From Symsagittifera roscoffensis (lineage: Eukaryota; Xenacoelomorpha; Acoela; Convolutidae), in NCBI RefSeq assembly GCF_963678635.1, contig NC_087063.1, forward strand, positions 14,389,006-14,453,005: DNA of 64,000 bases. Direction: 5' to 3'. Every line of letters starts with the position of its first letter. Within the stretch, counting starts at the first letter, position 1. A program made the translations under genes and the position numbers. Below are positions 31,077 to 42,091 of this stretch, one piece after another. The notes under the pieces are model-generated. The model was given only the letters and a program-made list of their open reading frames with translations, ran no database searches and was not told where the DNA came from.

Positions 31077-32395
31077 TTGGAATCTTATGGTGCTTTCAAA
31101 CAAGTCGAAGCACGTTCCGCCGCGGATGAACATGCTTTATACATCCTAATTTCTGAAACCGTTCACAATGGCGAAAGATATATTTTGCCTATGCTTTGGA
31201 TTGATAGTAATGTCAGTCTACCAAACATTTTTTACTCGTCACTCGCCCAATTTAAAACATTGGAGAGAATGTTAAGTAAAGACCCTGAACTGCGCAAAAA
31301 ATAAGCAGACACAATTAGAGAGGACATTAGGAAAGGCGGCTATGTCGTTAACGTCGAACCGCTTGATCCACGTAAGCGTTCCGATCGCGAGTAATATCTT
31401 CCGCACCATCCCGTCGTAAATCCAAATAAGCCGGGTAAGGTGCGCCGAGTCCTTAATGAGTCTTCTAAATCCTTAAATAAGTCTTTATTGGTGGGTCCGG
31501 ACCTACTCAAAATTTTAATTTATGTCTTTTTGCTATTCCGTCAACAAAAGTACGCCGTCTCCGCGGATATAGAGGGTATGTTCCTCCAGGTAAGAGTCTT
31601 CGAACGCTATCAAAACTCACTCCAATTTTTTGGCGGGAGGATACCACTTACGATGTGGTGGTTCGTCAGTACACGCCTATATTCGGCGCACGGGATTCGC
31701 CTACGTGCGCCAATTTCGCGTTGCGAAAAACAGCAACTGATATTATGTCTACATACACTGAGGCCGCCTCAGTCGTAAATGAAAAATTTTACATGGACTG
31801 TTACTTGGATTCGTTCGAGAACGTTACCCATGCAATTAAAATTAGCCGCGATTTGCTTTCGTTACTAAAGTTGAGAGGATTTAATTTGATTAAATGTGCC
31901 AGTAAGGCTGATGATATCACTTCAGCAATGAACCCCGAGGACTGCAAAATCTTGTCTTCACCCATCAAGGAACTATATAACGGTGCCGAAGAATCATCAC
32001 ACGTCTTAGGGCTTAAGTGGGACCATGTGAAAGAGACATTGGTTGTTAGCAGAGGCATGGATCGTCCTCTCGATAAGGCAATAACTCAACGAACCGTCTT
32101 GAGTTTTATCTCTTCTGTGTTTGACCCTTTTGGGTTGGTAGCTCCATACACAGTTAGGGCCCGTCTTTTGCTTAAAGGTATGTGGAAAATCAGTGGCCAA
32201 AATTGGGACGACGAATTGCCGGAAGACATAAAAGATAAACTTCTCGAGTGGCATTCCGGTCTTCCTCTCTTAGGGCAATTGACTATTCCCCGTTGTAACT
32301 TCACAGAGCCTGTGGACCAAATTAAGATCCACATGTTTGGTGATAGCTGGCAGGATTTTTCTGTGCGGTTGAATTTTTGCGTGCGCGACTCTTGA
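31077..32395 (+). pseudogene. BEL/Pao reverse transcriptase, broken
   Basis: Pieces lie in three frames: 31,077-31,304 (N-terminal linker), 31,440-31,620 (RVLNESSKSLNKSLLVGPDL, then AVSADIEGMFLQVRV) and 31,655-32,395. The catalytic box that should read Tyr-x-Asp-Asp is Tyr-Leu-Asp-Ser (31,800-31,811). With one catalytic Asp replaced, the domain would be inactive even if the frames were intact. LGLKWDHVKETL and FDPFGLVAPYTVRARLLL are standard BEL/Pao blocks. Confidence 0.85.
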
Positions 32396-32399
32396 GTTC

Positions 32400-32811
32400 G
32401 CACAAAACTCAAACATCCTTCATCTTTGGTTAAGCTCGCGTTGCGCCCATAAAAGCGCTATCTATACCAAAGCTAGAGCTTCAAGCTGATCTGCTCGCCA
32501 CACGACTGAAAGATGATTTACTGGCCGCTCCTACTGTCTACATTAATCATGTCTACATGTGGACAGATAGTACTACACTTTTGCAATGGCTAAACTCAAC
32601 TGAAAAACTACCTGTATTCGTCGCTAACCGTGTCGGCGAAACCCTCGAATCGACCATTATTGATAAGTGGCACCATGTTCTGAGCGGCGATAATCCAGCT
32701 GATACCGGTACGCGGGGATTTCTTCGGAAGCCCTCATGGATAGCAGCTGGGTTATTGGTTCGAGCATTCTCAGGACTACTGATTGGCCGTTTATACCCGA
32801 CGAACGTGTAA
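32400..32811 (+). pseudogene. BEL/Pao RNase H region
   Basis: IPKLELQADLLATRL, then MWTDSTTLLQWLN, VFVANRVGETLE and DNPADTGTRG are in the order typical of BEL/Pao RNase H. Upstream catalytic residues around 32,330-32,450 are frame-shifted. Confidence 0.8.
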
Positions 32812-34105
32812 TCAGTAGAAGTCGTTTAAACTATCCTTCTTGTGATGTTGATAATTGCTTGGAGACATCACCTTCCTTCGTCACTGATGTCACATCCATC
32901 AAACATCCCGAAAACAGGTTCAATTGGGAAAGGTTCAGTTCCTTTACGAAATATAAACGAGTAGTCGCTTTTATGTTGAGGATGCTGCCTTCATATAAGC
33001 GTTTTCGCGGTAAGATCTTACGAATCACCGACCCCACTGAACTTGATATTGCAGAAAGCAAACTGATTTTTCTTGCTCAGATGGAATCCTTCCCCGTTTA
33101 GTTGAAAACACTCACCGCTGGCAAACCTATTAAGAATAATAGTAAAAGTGCCACATACTCGCCATATATCGGTCCCGCTGGTATCATCCGTTCCACGGGA
33201 CGGATCGTGCGCTTAGTGAATACCGAGTTTGATACTAAGCACCCAATATTACTCGACGCCCGGCATACCCTAGTTCGTTTGTTGGCCCGCAGCCTCCACC
33301 ATAAGCATTTTCATCAAGGTTTAGATTACATGCGCTCCGTTTTAAATATGGAATATGCAATACTTGGGTTGCGTCGAATACTTCGGTCTATCGAAAATCA
33401 ATGTGTCACATGCCGTAAACGCAAAGCAAGTACCATCTAGCCTATTATGTCCGATTTACCTGTCGAACGTCTCGGATATAAGCAACCACTCTTTAATCAT
33501 ACGGGTGTGGATTACTTTGGGTACCGCGTTACGTTCCGGTTCGCAGCACTGAAAAAATACGGGGATTTCATTTTACTTGCTTTAACATCAGGGCTGTACA
33601 CCTTGAGATTGTTCCATCTCTGGATACTAGTTCTTGAGTCATGGGCATTGAACAGTTCATTGCGCGTTGTGGTACACCAAGCACGATCTGGTTGGATAAC
33701 GGCACGAACTTCGTTGGTGTGGAAAAGGAATTACTTGCCTGGATCAAGAGCTGGAATGTCATGGCTCCGACCATTTTTTCACACAAAGGTGTTGTTTGGA
33801 AATTTGACCCGCCAGGCGCACCCTATCATGGCGGCTCCTGGGAGCGCCTTTTCCGAAGCGTGAAGCACGTGCTTTACGATATACTAGGCAGTAGGCGAGT
33901 CACCGAAGAGGTGTTAGGTACAACACTCTGCTTAGTTGAGCAGGCTTTGAATTCGAAGCCGATCACTCCCAATAGTACTGATTCACAAAGCGTTAACCCC
34001 AAAACCAATTGTTGCTCGGACAAGCTTTCCTTCGCTTTTACCTGGGGAGCACTTCGACCACAAGTAAAGGTATTGGCTTTGCGAATATGTTCCCTCACTG
34101 AATAA
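32736..34105 (+). pseudogene. BEL/Pao integrase, frame-shifted
   Basis: Zinc-binding HHCC region at ~33,290-33,420 (SLHHKHFHQGLDYM, then QCVTCRKRK). The catalytic core is spread over two frames: GVDYFG at ~33,505 (first Asp), IWLDNGTNFVG at ~33,690 (second Asp) and PYHGGSWERL at ~33,820 (Glu). VEQALNSKPITPN follows, as is usual in this family. Stops at 33,099 and 33,438 separate the pieces. Confidence 0.85.
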
Positions 34106-34318
34106 GCGTGTGAAGTGGCACACTCAATCTAACTCCACTCCCAAGACAGGCGATCTCATGTGGGTGATTGAGCCCGATAGTCCGCGTAGGTACTACCCTC
34201 TCGCCCGAATCGTCAAGCTAAACTACGGATAAGACGGTTGCGCCCGATCCGCCCTTGTTAAGACCGCAACCCGTGAAGTCACTCGGCCGACTGTTAAGCT
34301 CGCTCCTGTTCTTCCTTC
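34106..34318 (+). pseudogene. DUF5641-like C-terminal tail of BEL/Pao pol
   Basis: VKWHTQSNSTPKTGDLMWV, then RRYYPLARIVKLNYG, one stop, and REVTRPTVKLAPV resemble the small domain that ends BEL/Pao polyproteins. The coding part ends at the polypurine tract. Confidence 0.7.
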
Positions 34319-34321
34319 TTC

Positions 34322-34332
34322 ATGGGGGAGGA
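34322..34332 (+). other. Polypurine tract of the BEL/Pao element
   Basis: ATGGGGGAGGA directly precedes the 3' LTR, the expected place for plus-strand priming. Confidence 0.7.
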
Positions 34333-34791
34333 TGTTGCAACGCAAATGCAGAGTATAGATGCACATAAAACAGAGTGTAAATGCATATAAAAACAAGGAC
34401 AGTTTTCTCGAGTGGCCTAAGCTAACGTACCGACTATACAAACCTGCCAGTTGACGTAGGTTCAAGTCCCCCACCTGCCCATGTATTATTGTACTAAAAA
34501 CGGGGGTTATATCCTAATTTAACTGTTTTTTGGTTCTAATTCGATTCAGCCCTGATTAAGGCTGACCACCAAAAAGAGCAATTTGTCTCAAGGACATTAC
34601 CGACCGGTTCTTGTGGCTAGCTTGCGCCAATTTTTTTATTGAAGCTGATTTTTGGTGAAATTATGAACTTGTTTTACAGCAAATTTTGATGATTTTATCA
34701 ATATTGCCGATGAAATTTGTATTGCCGAGATTAAAAACTTATTTTTGATTTTTCGGTTTTAAATTCATCCTACGGATATTTAGCGAGCACA
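34333..34791 (+). repeat. 3' LTR of the BEL/Pao element
   Basis: TGTTGCAACGCAAATGC to ...GAGCACA, matching the 5' LTR. TATA-like ATATAAAAA near 34,386; tRNA-like stretch at about 34,405-34,480 with an intact B box. Confidence 0.9.
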
Positions 34792-35340
34792 ACATTAACG
34801 CCATAAAATCAATATGCCCTAGTTCATTTTTTTCCGCTAATTGCCTTTTTCCGGTCCCAGAGAAGTTTTTACCCAGTGCTAAAAACTTGCGGTCGGACCA
34901 CTGGATTCGGTCCAAACTCAAACGCCATGCGTGTTTTACCACTACCTAACAACCCTCCAAGTTTCCGCTTCCTAGGGTCTTCTGGGATCAAGAAATAGCT
35001 TCTGGAAGTCGAAAGGGGGTTTAATTGCACAAGCCATAAAACCGGATGTAGGGGTTCAAATATTGTGGGGTTTCAAACTTAAGCTTCCCTCATCTAAGGC
35101 TTCCATATTCTAAATTTTGGGGCCATGCTAGGTACCGAGTCCCAATAGGGCGATTTGCACTTCCGTGAACTGTTATCACTCGGCCCCAGGGGGTCCCCGG
35201 GTCCAGGGTCTAGCAAATTCTATCCCCCTCTAGTTTCCCTCCAAAGACGGGACTAATTCTTCAGAGCTTTGGCTATTTTGAGCTTAGTGCTTTGTTTACT
35301 TTTCTATTTGCCGAGTTAAATAACCAATCTCACTAGCATA
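34792..35340 (+). repeat. Repeat D, copy 1, right part
   Basis: This continues the repeat interrupted by the BEL element. It is matched by 48,000-48,580: 'cataaaaccgga', 'cttaagcttccctcatctaag' type, 'atagggcgat...gttatcac', 'gactaattcttc' and 'ttgtttact'. The matching order in both copies proves the BEL insertion into a pre-existing repeat. Confidence 0.65.
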
Positions 35341-35673
35341 CTCCCATTTTGTGTATTTTAACAAGATTATAACTTTTACAGAAACAAAGAAATTTGAATT
35401 ACCCTCTTTGTTTTCCGGCTAAGTAGATGAGCGTTCTAGATTAAGTGAGGTTTGAGCGAATTGTTTTTTTTTTCAATTCTACATGTCCAATGAAGACAAA
35501 ATGTAAGTTTGTATCGCACCAATTGCGAGATCACCTCCTCGGTCATTTTTTTAAACGCGAAAGAATGGAATTGACTCTAGGTTTAAAAGGCTGACTTCGA
35601 ACTAAAACAGTTGTAAAATTTTTCCATAATAACCCAAATTGACTTTTGACTAAATCTTTTGTCGTTAAAATAG

Positions 35674-35916
35674 GAAGTGTCCAAATGTACGTATGCATTC
35701 CAAAGCCGAAAACAAATCTGTCTAGAAGCTAAGGGGGAAAGCTATCAAGGTTCTTGTCACGGCGACTCGGGTGGACCCGCTTTTCCTCTCGGCAAGAACG
35801 GCAATGCAGAGTGCCTTTACGGAGTCGTGAGTTTCGGTAGCCCTAGATGTGATAGAGACGGTGTCTATACCAGAGTTTCAGCTTATATCGACTGGATTGT
35901 AGATAATTGGCCTTAG
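35674..35916 (+). CDS. S1 family serine protease, last exon (catalytic Ser)
   Basis: Acceptor GTTAAAATAG at 35,673; coding to TAG 35,914-35,916. It contains the catalytic block GSCHGDSGGPAFPL with Ser in GDSGGP, then YGVVSFGSPRCDRDGVYTRV and a terminal helix SAYIDWIVDNW. The residue six before the catalytic Ser, which sets primary specificity, is Gly, unlike trypsin (Asp) or chymotrypsin (Ser). Glycines are kept at the other two pocket positions, so an elastase- or chymotrypsin-like preference is more likely. Phase 0 matches the exon at 23,140-23,326. There are no stops or frame breaks in the three exons, so the gene may be active despite the 9.67-kb retroelement in its intron. Confidence 0.9.
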   Translation, partial: EVSKCTYAFQSRKQICLEAKGESYQGSCHGDSGGPAFPLGKNGNAECLYGVVSFGSPRCDRDGVYTRVSAYIDWIVDNWP

Positions 35917-36063
35917 AAGATACTGCTTTAAAAAATGACTTTTTACTTGAAATGAAACAAAGACTTTGGAACCAAATGTAAAACTGATGATTTTTTCGTC
36001 AAAAATGTTTTTCAGGAAGCTTTATAATTCGCTTTAAGTGAATGAACCAGAGTCAGATTAAGC

Positions 36064-36114
36064 GGGTGGCGATGCGGACAATGCTTCCTCAGGGATTCGA
36101 TCCCCTCGCCACCC
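36064..36114 (+). repeat. 51-nt tRNA-like mini-structure, probably a SINE remnant
   Basis: It starts GGGTGGCGA and ends TCGCCACCC, forming a 9-bp terminal stem. TGGCGATGCGG resembles an A box, and GATTCGATCCC with flanking complementary bases resembles a T arm plus B box. The anticodon arm is missing, so it cannot be a normal tRNA. Downstream (36,165-36,192) there is similarity to the tail of the family A element at 46,075-46,110, in opposite orientation. Confidence 0.5.
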
Positions 36115-36475
36115 AAAGGGTCTCTTAAGGTAATATTTAACGGCATCAATTTTCTGCAGACCGACCCTCAAATTTGGTGCCAATATAGTTTAATTTTTAG
36201 GGTCTAACTTTTAGTTTTAACTAAGGGGTTTTTTTAATCTTTTTTGGTCAACACTTTTTCAAACAGTTCTCATTGACATAATTTTCGGCCGACTACAAAA
36301 AGATCGACAAAAATTTCAAATTTTTTGAAACTAATTCTCAAAAACACTTATAACCACCATTTAAAAAAAAACAATTTCACCTACACCCTTCCCCTCGCAT
36401 TCGCATCAATTTTGTGGTGTATAAAAAGTGGTGTATTACGAAACTATCAATTTAAGTTCTACAATAATTGCAATG

Positions 36476-36883
36476 TGAGTTAGGTTTGGAGGTCTATCTC
36501 ATAGAGTAATTTCGGATAGGGTACACCGTCTGCTCGTCACGCTATCTTATTTTCGGCCGGATAGATTCGTGCAACTTCTTAGTCTAATACCGATCCTAAT
36601 CTTACCCTTATATCTACTAGTCTCAGGTTGTTTAACTAGTCTCTGCTAGGCTCAATAGATCTAGAGTATACTGGTTTATGGCGGCTGCTGAAGATCTCGA
36701 GGAGAGTCAACTAATTTCTAAGTTAATTTCAAATCTCTCTGGAGCTGAAATTACAAGTAATTTCAGCACTTACAAATAAGTTGGTTGTTAGTTGGATGGA
36801 TTGTGATTGATTAAAATTAAAAATTTTACAGTGGTAAAAATATCTAATTTATAATAATAAAATGTAGTTTAGATCAGGTTCCA
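36476..36883 (-). repeat. 3' LTR of the non-autonomous element
   Basis: 408 bp; matches 42,092-42,499 and, more distantly, 12,888-13,282. TG...CA ends on the minus strand. Confidence 0.92.
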
Positions 36884-37460
36884 CCCATCCGGGGTTTACA
36901 GAGTTTTTGAGTTTTTTCTCTTTTATTCTGCAATTGAAGGATGGATGATGAACGTTGGTATTTGGCGAACATCATTTTCTTATTCTTGTTCCTTGGAGAA
37001 GAGAGGTCCAGGAAACTAGAACCGTCGACATAATTTCTCTTCAAGAGAAACGTTCCAGAACGCTGGATTGATGGACAGGAAGTTATCTTCTTGTCGTTCG
37101 ACAACGAATGCGATCCCCAATGAAATCGTTCAGATTCCAAAATCCAAAATGCTTTGCTATGTCAGTTTTGTTTGTATTTGTGGAGAACAGTTTTGTGTTG
37201 AGCCTCGTTTGGGAATGGCGTGAAGTCCGTGTTTGGAAGGGATGCCTTGTAACTCGGATCTGTACGTATACTTGAGCATCGAGGTGGTCATTGGTCAGGT
37301 TCAAGGAAGTGTTTTTCTGCAAAGTCAAGTCGTACTTCAAATCTTTTGAGTCGTGATTGTGGGCGGCATGTCGGTTGTGTTTTAGCCATTCTTTCGTTCA
37401 AACTGTGATGGGATCGTCTAGTCTTTGGATGTTCGTCTTGATTGTTGTGGATGATCTATA
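36884..37460 (-). pseudogene. ORF4 copy of the non-autonomous element, broken
   Basis: Same protein as 12,333-12,884: MQYIDHPQQSRRTSKD, then the LDAQVYVQIR block, AKHFGFWNL and, in another frame (37,140-36,874), FAKYQRSSSILQL. Stops occur in the N-terminal half and a frame change follows the FWNL block. The start corresponds to about 37,465. Confidence 0.6.
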
Positions 37461-40060
37461 TACTGCAAATTATGATTTACAATTTATAATTTTTTGTTAA
37501 TTTTGTTTTTAGTTATGATCCTAATTAGTTGTTTTCACAAAAGCTTTTTAATAAGTTCAGTTATTTTGATTTAATGTGTAACTCCATTCCAACCGGGTTA
37601 AAGGAAAGTTGGAAACTTGTTATCGTTAGTTGGAGTTGTTGTTATTGAAACCTCGAAACATAAAATCATTATTTTAAACAATTCTTCGTGGGCGAGCTGT
37701 GCGAGTGTGTATAGAATTCGTGTGCGAATGAGTTGAAACAGAGAAAAGGTTAGTACTGCTTTCGCATTTTTTTGAATTTATTGCTTGAGAATTTGAAATT
37801 TACTGCATTTGGGGAAATTTCAAGTTATAAATTTTCATCATATTTAATTTTACAGCTTCTTGGGGAAATAATTTATAGATTAAATTACTACATTGGTTAA
37901 TAATTTTACTACATTATTCATTGAAAAAAGTTTAGTATGGTAAAATATTTTTCATAAATAAGTTTTAGCAAAAGAGATTAATAGTTTTTTATTATAAATT
38001 TACAAGTTTAAATTTTTATCTTTCTTTTCTGTATTTTGTAGATGATGATGGTGAGAAGACTAAAAGAAAATTTTAAACATTTATAAAAAATAGCAAGTAC
38101 AATTTGAATTTTTTAATCGAAAATATTGTAATTATATTTTCCTTAGTCGTCGGGGAAAAATCCATGGGGGAAGATTTCTTGAATTAATTCGGATGTTGTT
38201 ATTAATTTAGCTAGTATGCGAGTGACATTTTTAGTTTGTAGCAGTGGCTAAAGCAAATGAAGTGCGTTGATGGTAATTAGTTCTTCGGTGCCTACTGCGA
38301 ACTCATGAGGTGTGTTTTGGATTAGGTTGTAAAGTTTGTGATTATATTTAGTATTGTGAATAAACTCTAATATGGTGATTTCAATAGGTTGGATGAATTC
38401 ATGGGGGATGATGAAGGTTCTTGATTCTTCGTCTTGGAAGGTCTTTGTGATGGGACAGAATATATACAATTGGGTAATGGGATCGTAGTTACGGAGGATG
38501 CCGTGGAGATTAGTGTTTTTTATCCAATATGTGAAATTGAGAAAAAATGGTGATGTGTATTTTGAGTTGATAAACTGATAACGATGGTGGGGTTGTCGTG
38601 ATGGTGTGCTATGTCAGTTTTGTTTGTATTTGTGGAGAACAGTTTTGTGTTGAGCCTCGTTTGGGAATGGCGTGAAGTCCGTGTTTGGAAGGGATGCCTT
38701 GTAACTCGGATCTGTACGTATACTTGAGCATCGAGGTGGTCATTGGTCAGGTTCAAGGAAGTGTTTTTCTGCAAAGTCAAGTCGTACTTCAAATCTTTTG
38801 AGTCGTGATTGTGGGCGGCATGTCGGTTGTGTTTTAGCCATTCTTTCGTTCAAACTGTGATGGGATCGTCTAGTCTTTGGATGTTCGTCTTGATTGTTGT
38901 GGATGATCTATATACTGCAAATTATGATTTACAATTTATAATTTTTTGTTAATTTTGTTTTTAGTTATGATCCTAATTAGTTGTTTTCACAAAAGCTTTT
39001 TAATAAGTTCAGTTATTTTGATTTAATGTGTAACTCCATTCCAACCGGGTTAAAGGAAAGTTGGAAACTTGTTATCGTTAGTTGGAGTTGTTGTTATTGA
39101 AACCTCGAAACATAAAATCATTATTTTAAACAATTCTTCGTGGGCGAGCTGTGCGAGTGTGTATAGAATTCGTGTGCGAATGAGTTGAAACAGAGAAAAG
39201 GTTAGTACTGCTTTCGCATTTTTTTGAATTTATTGCTTGAGAATTTGAAATTTACTGCATTTGGGGAAATTTCAAGTTATAAATTTTCATCATATTTAAT
39301 TTTACAGCTTCTTGGGGAAATAATTTATAGATTAAATTACTACATTGGTTAATAATTTTACTACATTATTCATTGAAAAAAGTTTAGTATGGTAAAATAT
39401 TTTTCATAAATAAGTTTTAGCAAAAGAGATTAATAGTTTTTTATTATAAATTTACAAGTTTAAATTTTTATCTTTCTTTTCTGTATTTTGTAGATGATGA
39501 TGGTGAGAAGACTAAAAGAAAATTTTAAACATTTATAAAAAATAGCAAGTACAATTTGAATTTTTTAATCGAAAATATTGTAATTATATTTTCCTTAGTC
39601 GTCGGGGAAAAATCCATGGGGGAAGATTTCTTGAATTAATTCGGATGTTGTTATTAATTTAGCTAGTATGCGAGTGACATTTTTAGTTTGTAGCAGTGGC
39701 TAAAGCAAATGAAGTGCGTTGATGGTAATTAGTTCTTCGGTGCCTACTGCGAACTCATGAGGTGTGTTTTGGATTAGGTTGTAAAGTTTGTGATTATATT
39801 TAGTATTGTGAATAAACTCTAATATGGTGATTTCAATAGGTTGGATGAATTCATGGGGGATGATGAAGGTTCTTGATTCTTCGTCTTGGAAGGTCTTTGT
39901 GATGGGACAGAATATATACAATTGGGTAATGGGATCGTAGTTACGGAGGATGCCGTGGAGATTAGTGTTTTTTATCCAATATGTGAAATTGAGAAAAAAT
40001 GGTGATGTGTATTTTGAGTTGATAAACTGATAACGATGGTGGGGTTGTCGTGATGGTGTG
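37157..40060 (-). repeat. Tandem duplication of 1,452 bp, visually identical
   Basis: 37,157-38,608 and 38,609-40,060 agree at every position compared. The junctions share only 'TG'. The unit spans from the middle of ORF3 to the middle of ORF4 in element order, so the internal junction creates a chimeric frame at 38,792-38,520. Identity far above LTR-LTR identity shows the duplication is younger than the insertion, or is an assembly duplication. Confidence 0.9.
38143..38605 (-). pseudogene. Second, N-terminally truncated ORF3 copy inside the duplication
   Basis: This is the C-terminal third of ORF3 (PHEFAVGTEELITINALHLL, then a TAG where the other element has Trp, then the conserved ending PHGFFPDD). 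It is created by the 1,452-bp duplication and has no start codon of its own. Confidence 0.7.
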
Positions 40061-41060
40061 TGTAAATTAAAATGATTTTGTATCAAACGATAACAAGTGT
40101 GTGTTTGGGTTTGTTTAGTGCGTAACATGATGTCATGTGAACAGTGCAAATCTCGTTCCTGTGGTGAAAGAAAGTGAAAGGTTAGTGAAAATAACTGAAA
40201 TTTATCATAGAAACTTTCGTATGCTTGGGTGTCAATGAGTGCTACAGAAACTATCTGATCATGCTTTTTATCAAATATATTAAGTGTGAAAAGGTATGGT
40301 GTTAGGATAAAAAACTTTTTGTTAGTTGTGGGTTTGCAAAGCGGTCGTCATCTAAAAATTGATCTTTGTTAGGGCGTATGATGTTTTGATCGTAATATTC
40401 GATTCTGAAATCGTTAGCTCGGGTTGCAGTGAATGTTTTTAGTAACTTTTTCAATCCTACATTCGTAAATTGTCGAGGTGTTAGTGGTGTTGTGAGTTTG
40501 TACAGTAGATTTTTGATTTGTTCATTATCTTCATGTGTATTGTTAAGTGGTATAAAAAGAGGGTTAGTATAGTGATAATAGGCGGTCCAAGGGAGTGTTG
40601 GCATTAAAACGTGCTCATCGACGAAATTTTTTGTGTCATTAGTAGTGATGGTAGATGTATTTAAGGTGTATTGTGGAAATGAGGGTAAGTCAATATTAAG
40701 GTAGTTCCTTGTATTTGTGTGATCTGGGTGATTTATATACTCTTTAGCTGTTCCGGGTTTAACTGTGAATGGGTGATTTGGGAATTTTCGTTTGAAAGTG
40801 CGGTAAGCTCGGTTAGTACTAGTGGATGTTTCAGTTGATGTGGATGATTGGGCTAATGATGGGGTATAATCTGATAGCGGTGTAGGCGTTGGCGGACTTG
40901 ATGATGTTGCTGTGGATAGCAAGTGGTGAATGGTAAGAGTGTGTGGGTATGTTAATTGTTGTTGTAGTGTGATAAAATTATCTAGCTCTTCGGAGATTTG
41001 GACAATACCTGGGGAGTTATTATTGGATCTTTCAGAAGTGAATGGGGAATAGTAAATCGA
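39595..41060 (-). pseudogene. ORF3 of the non-autonomous element
   Basis: Open from about 41,060. It contains a Pro/Ser/Thr region (40,922 downward: SSSPPTPTPLSDYTPS), then AYRTFKRKFPNHPF, DDDRFANPQL, a frame change near 40,300 in a T-rich run, INSKYTSPFFLNF, NYDPITQLYIFCPI and PHEFAVGTEEL. A TAG (39,700-39,702) replaces a Trp codon, then the conserved end PHGFFPDD and TAA 39,595-39,597. Despite these two lesions it aligns with 9,550-11,238 along its length. No initiator is evident; translation may begin on a spliced RNA or the gene may be dead. Confidence 0.7.
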
Positions 41061-41760
41061 TCCACAAGGTTCAGGTATAATTAGAACGCGAGTAGTTTGT
41101 TAGATACTATTTTAAACTTACTAAGTTTAAGATTTATCCTGGGTCGTATAAGAGGAGGGGTCAAGTGAAGGATGAATAACCGAAGTTCTTCACTGTTTAG
41201 CTTAATTTGAATGGTTAGTATTTTAAAAATTTCTATTAGTCTGGGTCTATTGAGAAGGTTGGGTAGTGAATCGACGTTTGAGGTCGTTAGACACTTGATA
41301 AGTGGGTGGGGGAGAACAAAATTGTTCTTTTTGATCCAAGGATAAGCCTTGATGATCAGAATTAAAAATTTAAAATAGAAAATTAAATGAGATCCAAGGA
41401 AGGCCTTGATGATCTGATTTTAAGATTGAATAAAATTAAGTTTAGGTGATTTAAGATTTAAGATAAATTTTTGTGAAACATTTAAAAGTAATGAAGTTTT
41501 AGTGTTGATGAAATTAAATTATTCATGATTGCTGTTATGTTTTAGGTGATGAAGCTGGAACACAGAATGATTTTATATTTACTAACAATTTGTTGTCATG
41601 CTACTAATTTTTGTTTTTGTTTTCAATAAATTATTTTTTCAAATACGTTTTATATAGTACTGCAGAAGAAACGATTTGAGATCTTTTTATCAATCATTAT
41701 TGAACAATAGTAAAATGGTTTAGCGCCTGTAATTTTCATTGAAGGTTTTCTTCAATGAAT

Positions 41761-41994
41761 TTATGTGTGCAAATGAAAATCTAAATTCATTGCTAATAAG
41801 ATTCTAAATATAAAAGTTTGTGTTGGCTTTTGCCCTACGACCATGAAACTAAATGGTAAGTTTCTATGTAGTCGTATGTCGTCTCTTGTCCGAGGTCTTT
41901 TTCCAATACCGAGTAGTTCTCGTATTGTACGGAATAGCGGCTCTGATCTATTGCGTCGTAGAGACCATTCAATTAAATGATTGTCGTGTAACAT
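41761..41994 (-). CDS. 77-codon leader ORF of the non-autonomous element
   Basis: It opens MLHDNHLIEWSLRRNRSEPLF and has ELLGIGKRPRTRDDIR and LPFSFMVVGQKP. It is the first frame after the primer-binding site, where gag starts in complete elements, so it may be a gag remnant. The corresponding part of the larger element is outside the window and cannot be compared. Confidence 0.35.
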   Translation of the reverse strand: MLHDNHLIEWSLRRNRSEPLFRTIRELLGIGKRPRTRDDIRLHRNLPFSFMVVGQKPTQTFIFRILLAMNLDFHLHT

Positions 41995-42071
41995 TTTGAA
42001 AATATTTTGTCTATTTTCTAATCTATTTTTGGTTAATTCTAAGCTAATTTGTTTTTTAAGGTCTTGTTTCG

Positions 42072-42089
42072 AGACTTATGGTCTCACCA
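42072..42089 (-). other. Primer-binding site of the non-autonomous element
   Basis: On the minus strand TGGTGAGACCATAAGTCTCG begins two bases after the 5' LTR. It is complementary to a tRNA end of the form ...TTCGAGAC...TCTCACCA. The pairing extends for about 22 bases. Confidence 0.75.
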
Positions 42090-42091
42090 GA

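Larger units (their letters stand above)
25123..34791 (+). mobile_element. BEL/Pao LTR retrotransposon, full length but decayed
   Basis: LTR pair of 457 and 459 bp, primer-binding site, leader with two minisatellites, an extra ORF, gag, then A17-type protease, RT, RNase H, integrase with DUF5641-type tail, polypurine tract and 3' LTR. The pol order and the signature blocks are those of BEL/Pao elements. More than ten frame breaks and stops. The LTRs differ by roughly a tenth in the portion compared by eye, so the insertion is old. Flanks are ACACG (left) and ACATT (right), so no clean 5-bp target duplication survives. It lies in the last intron of the serine protease, same orientation, inside repeat D. 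Confidence 0.92.
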
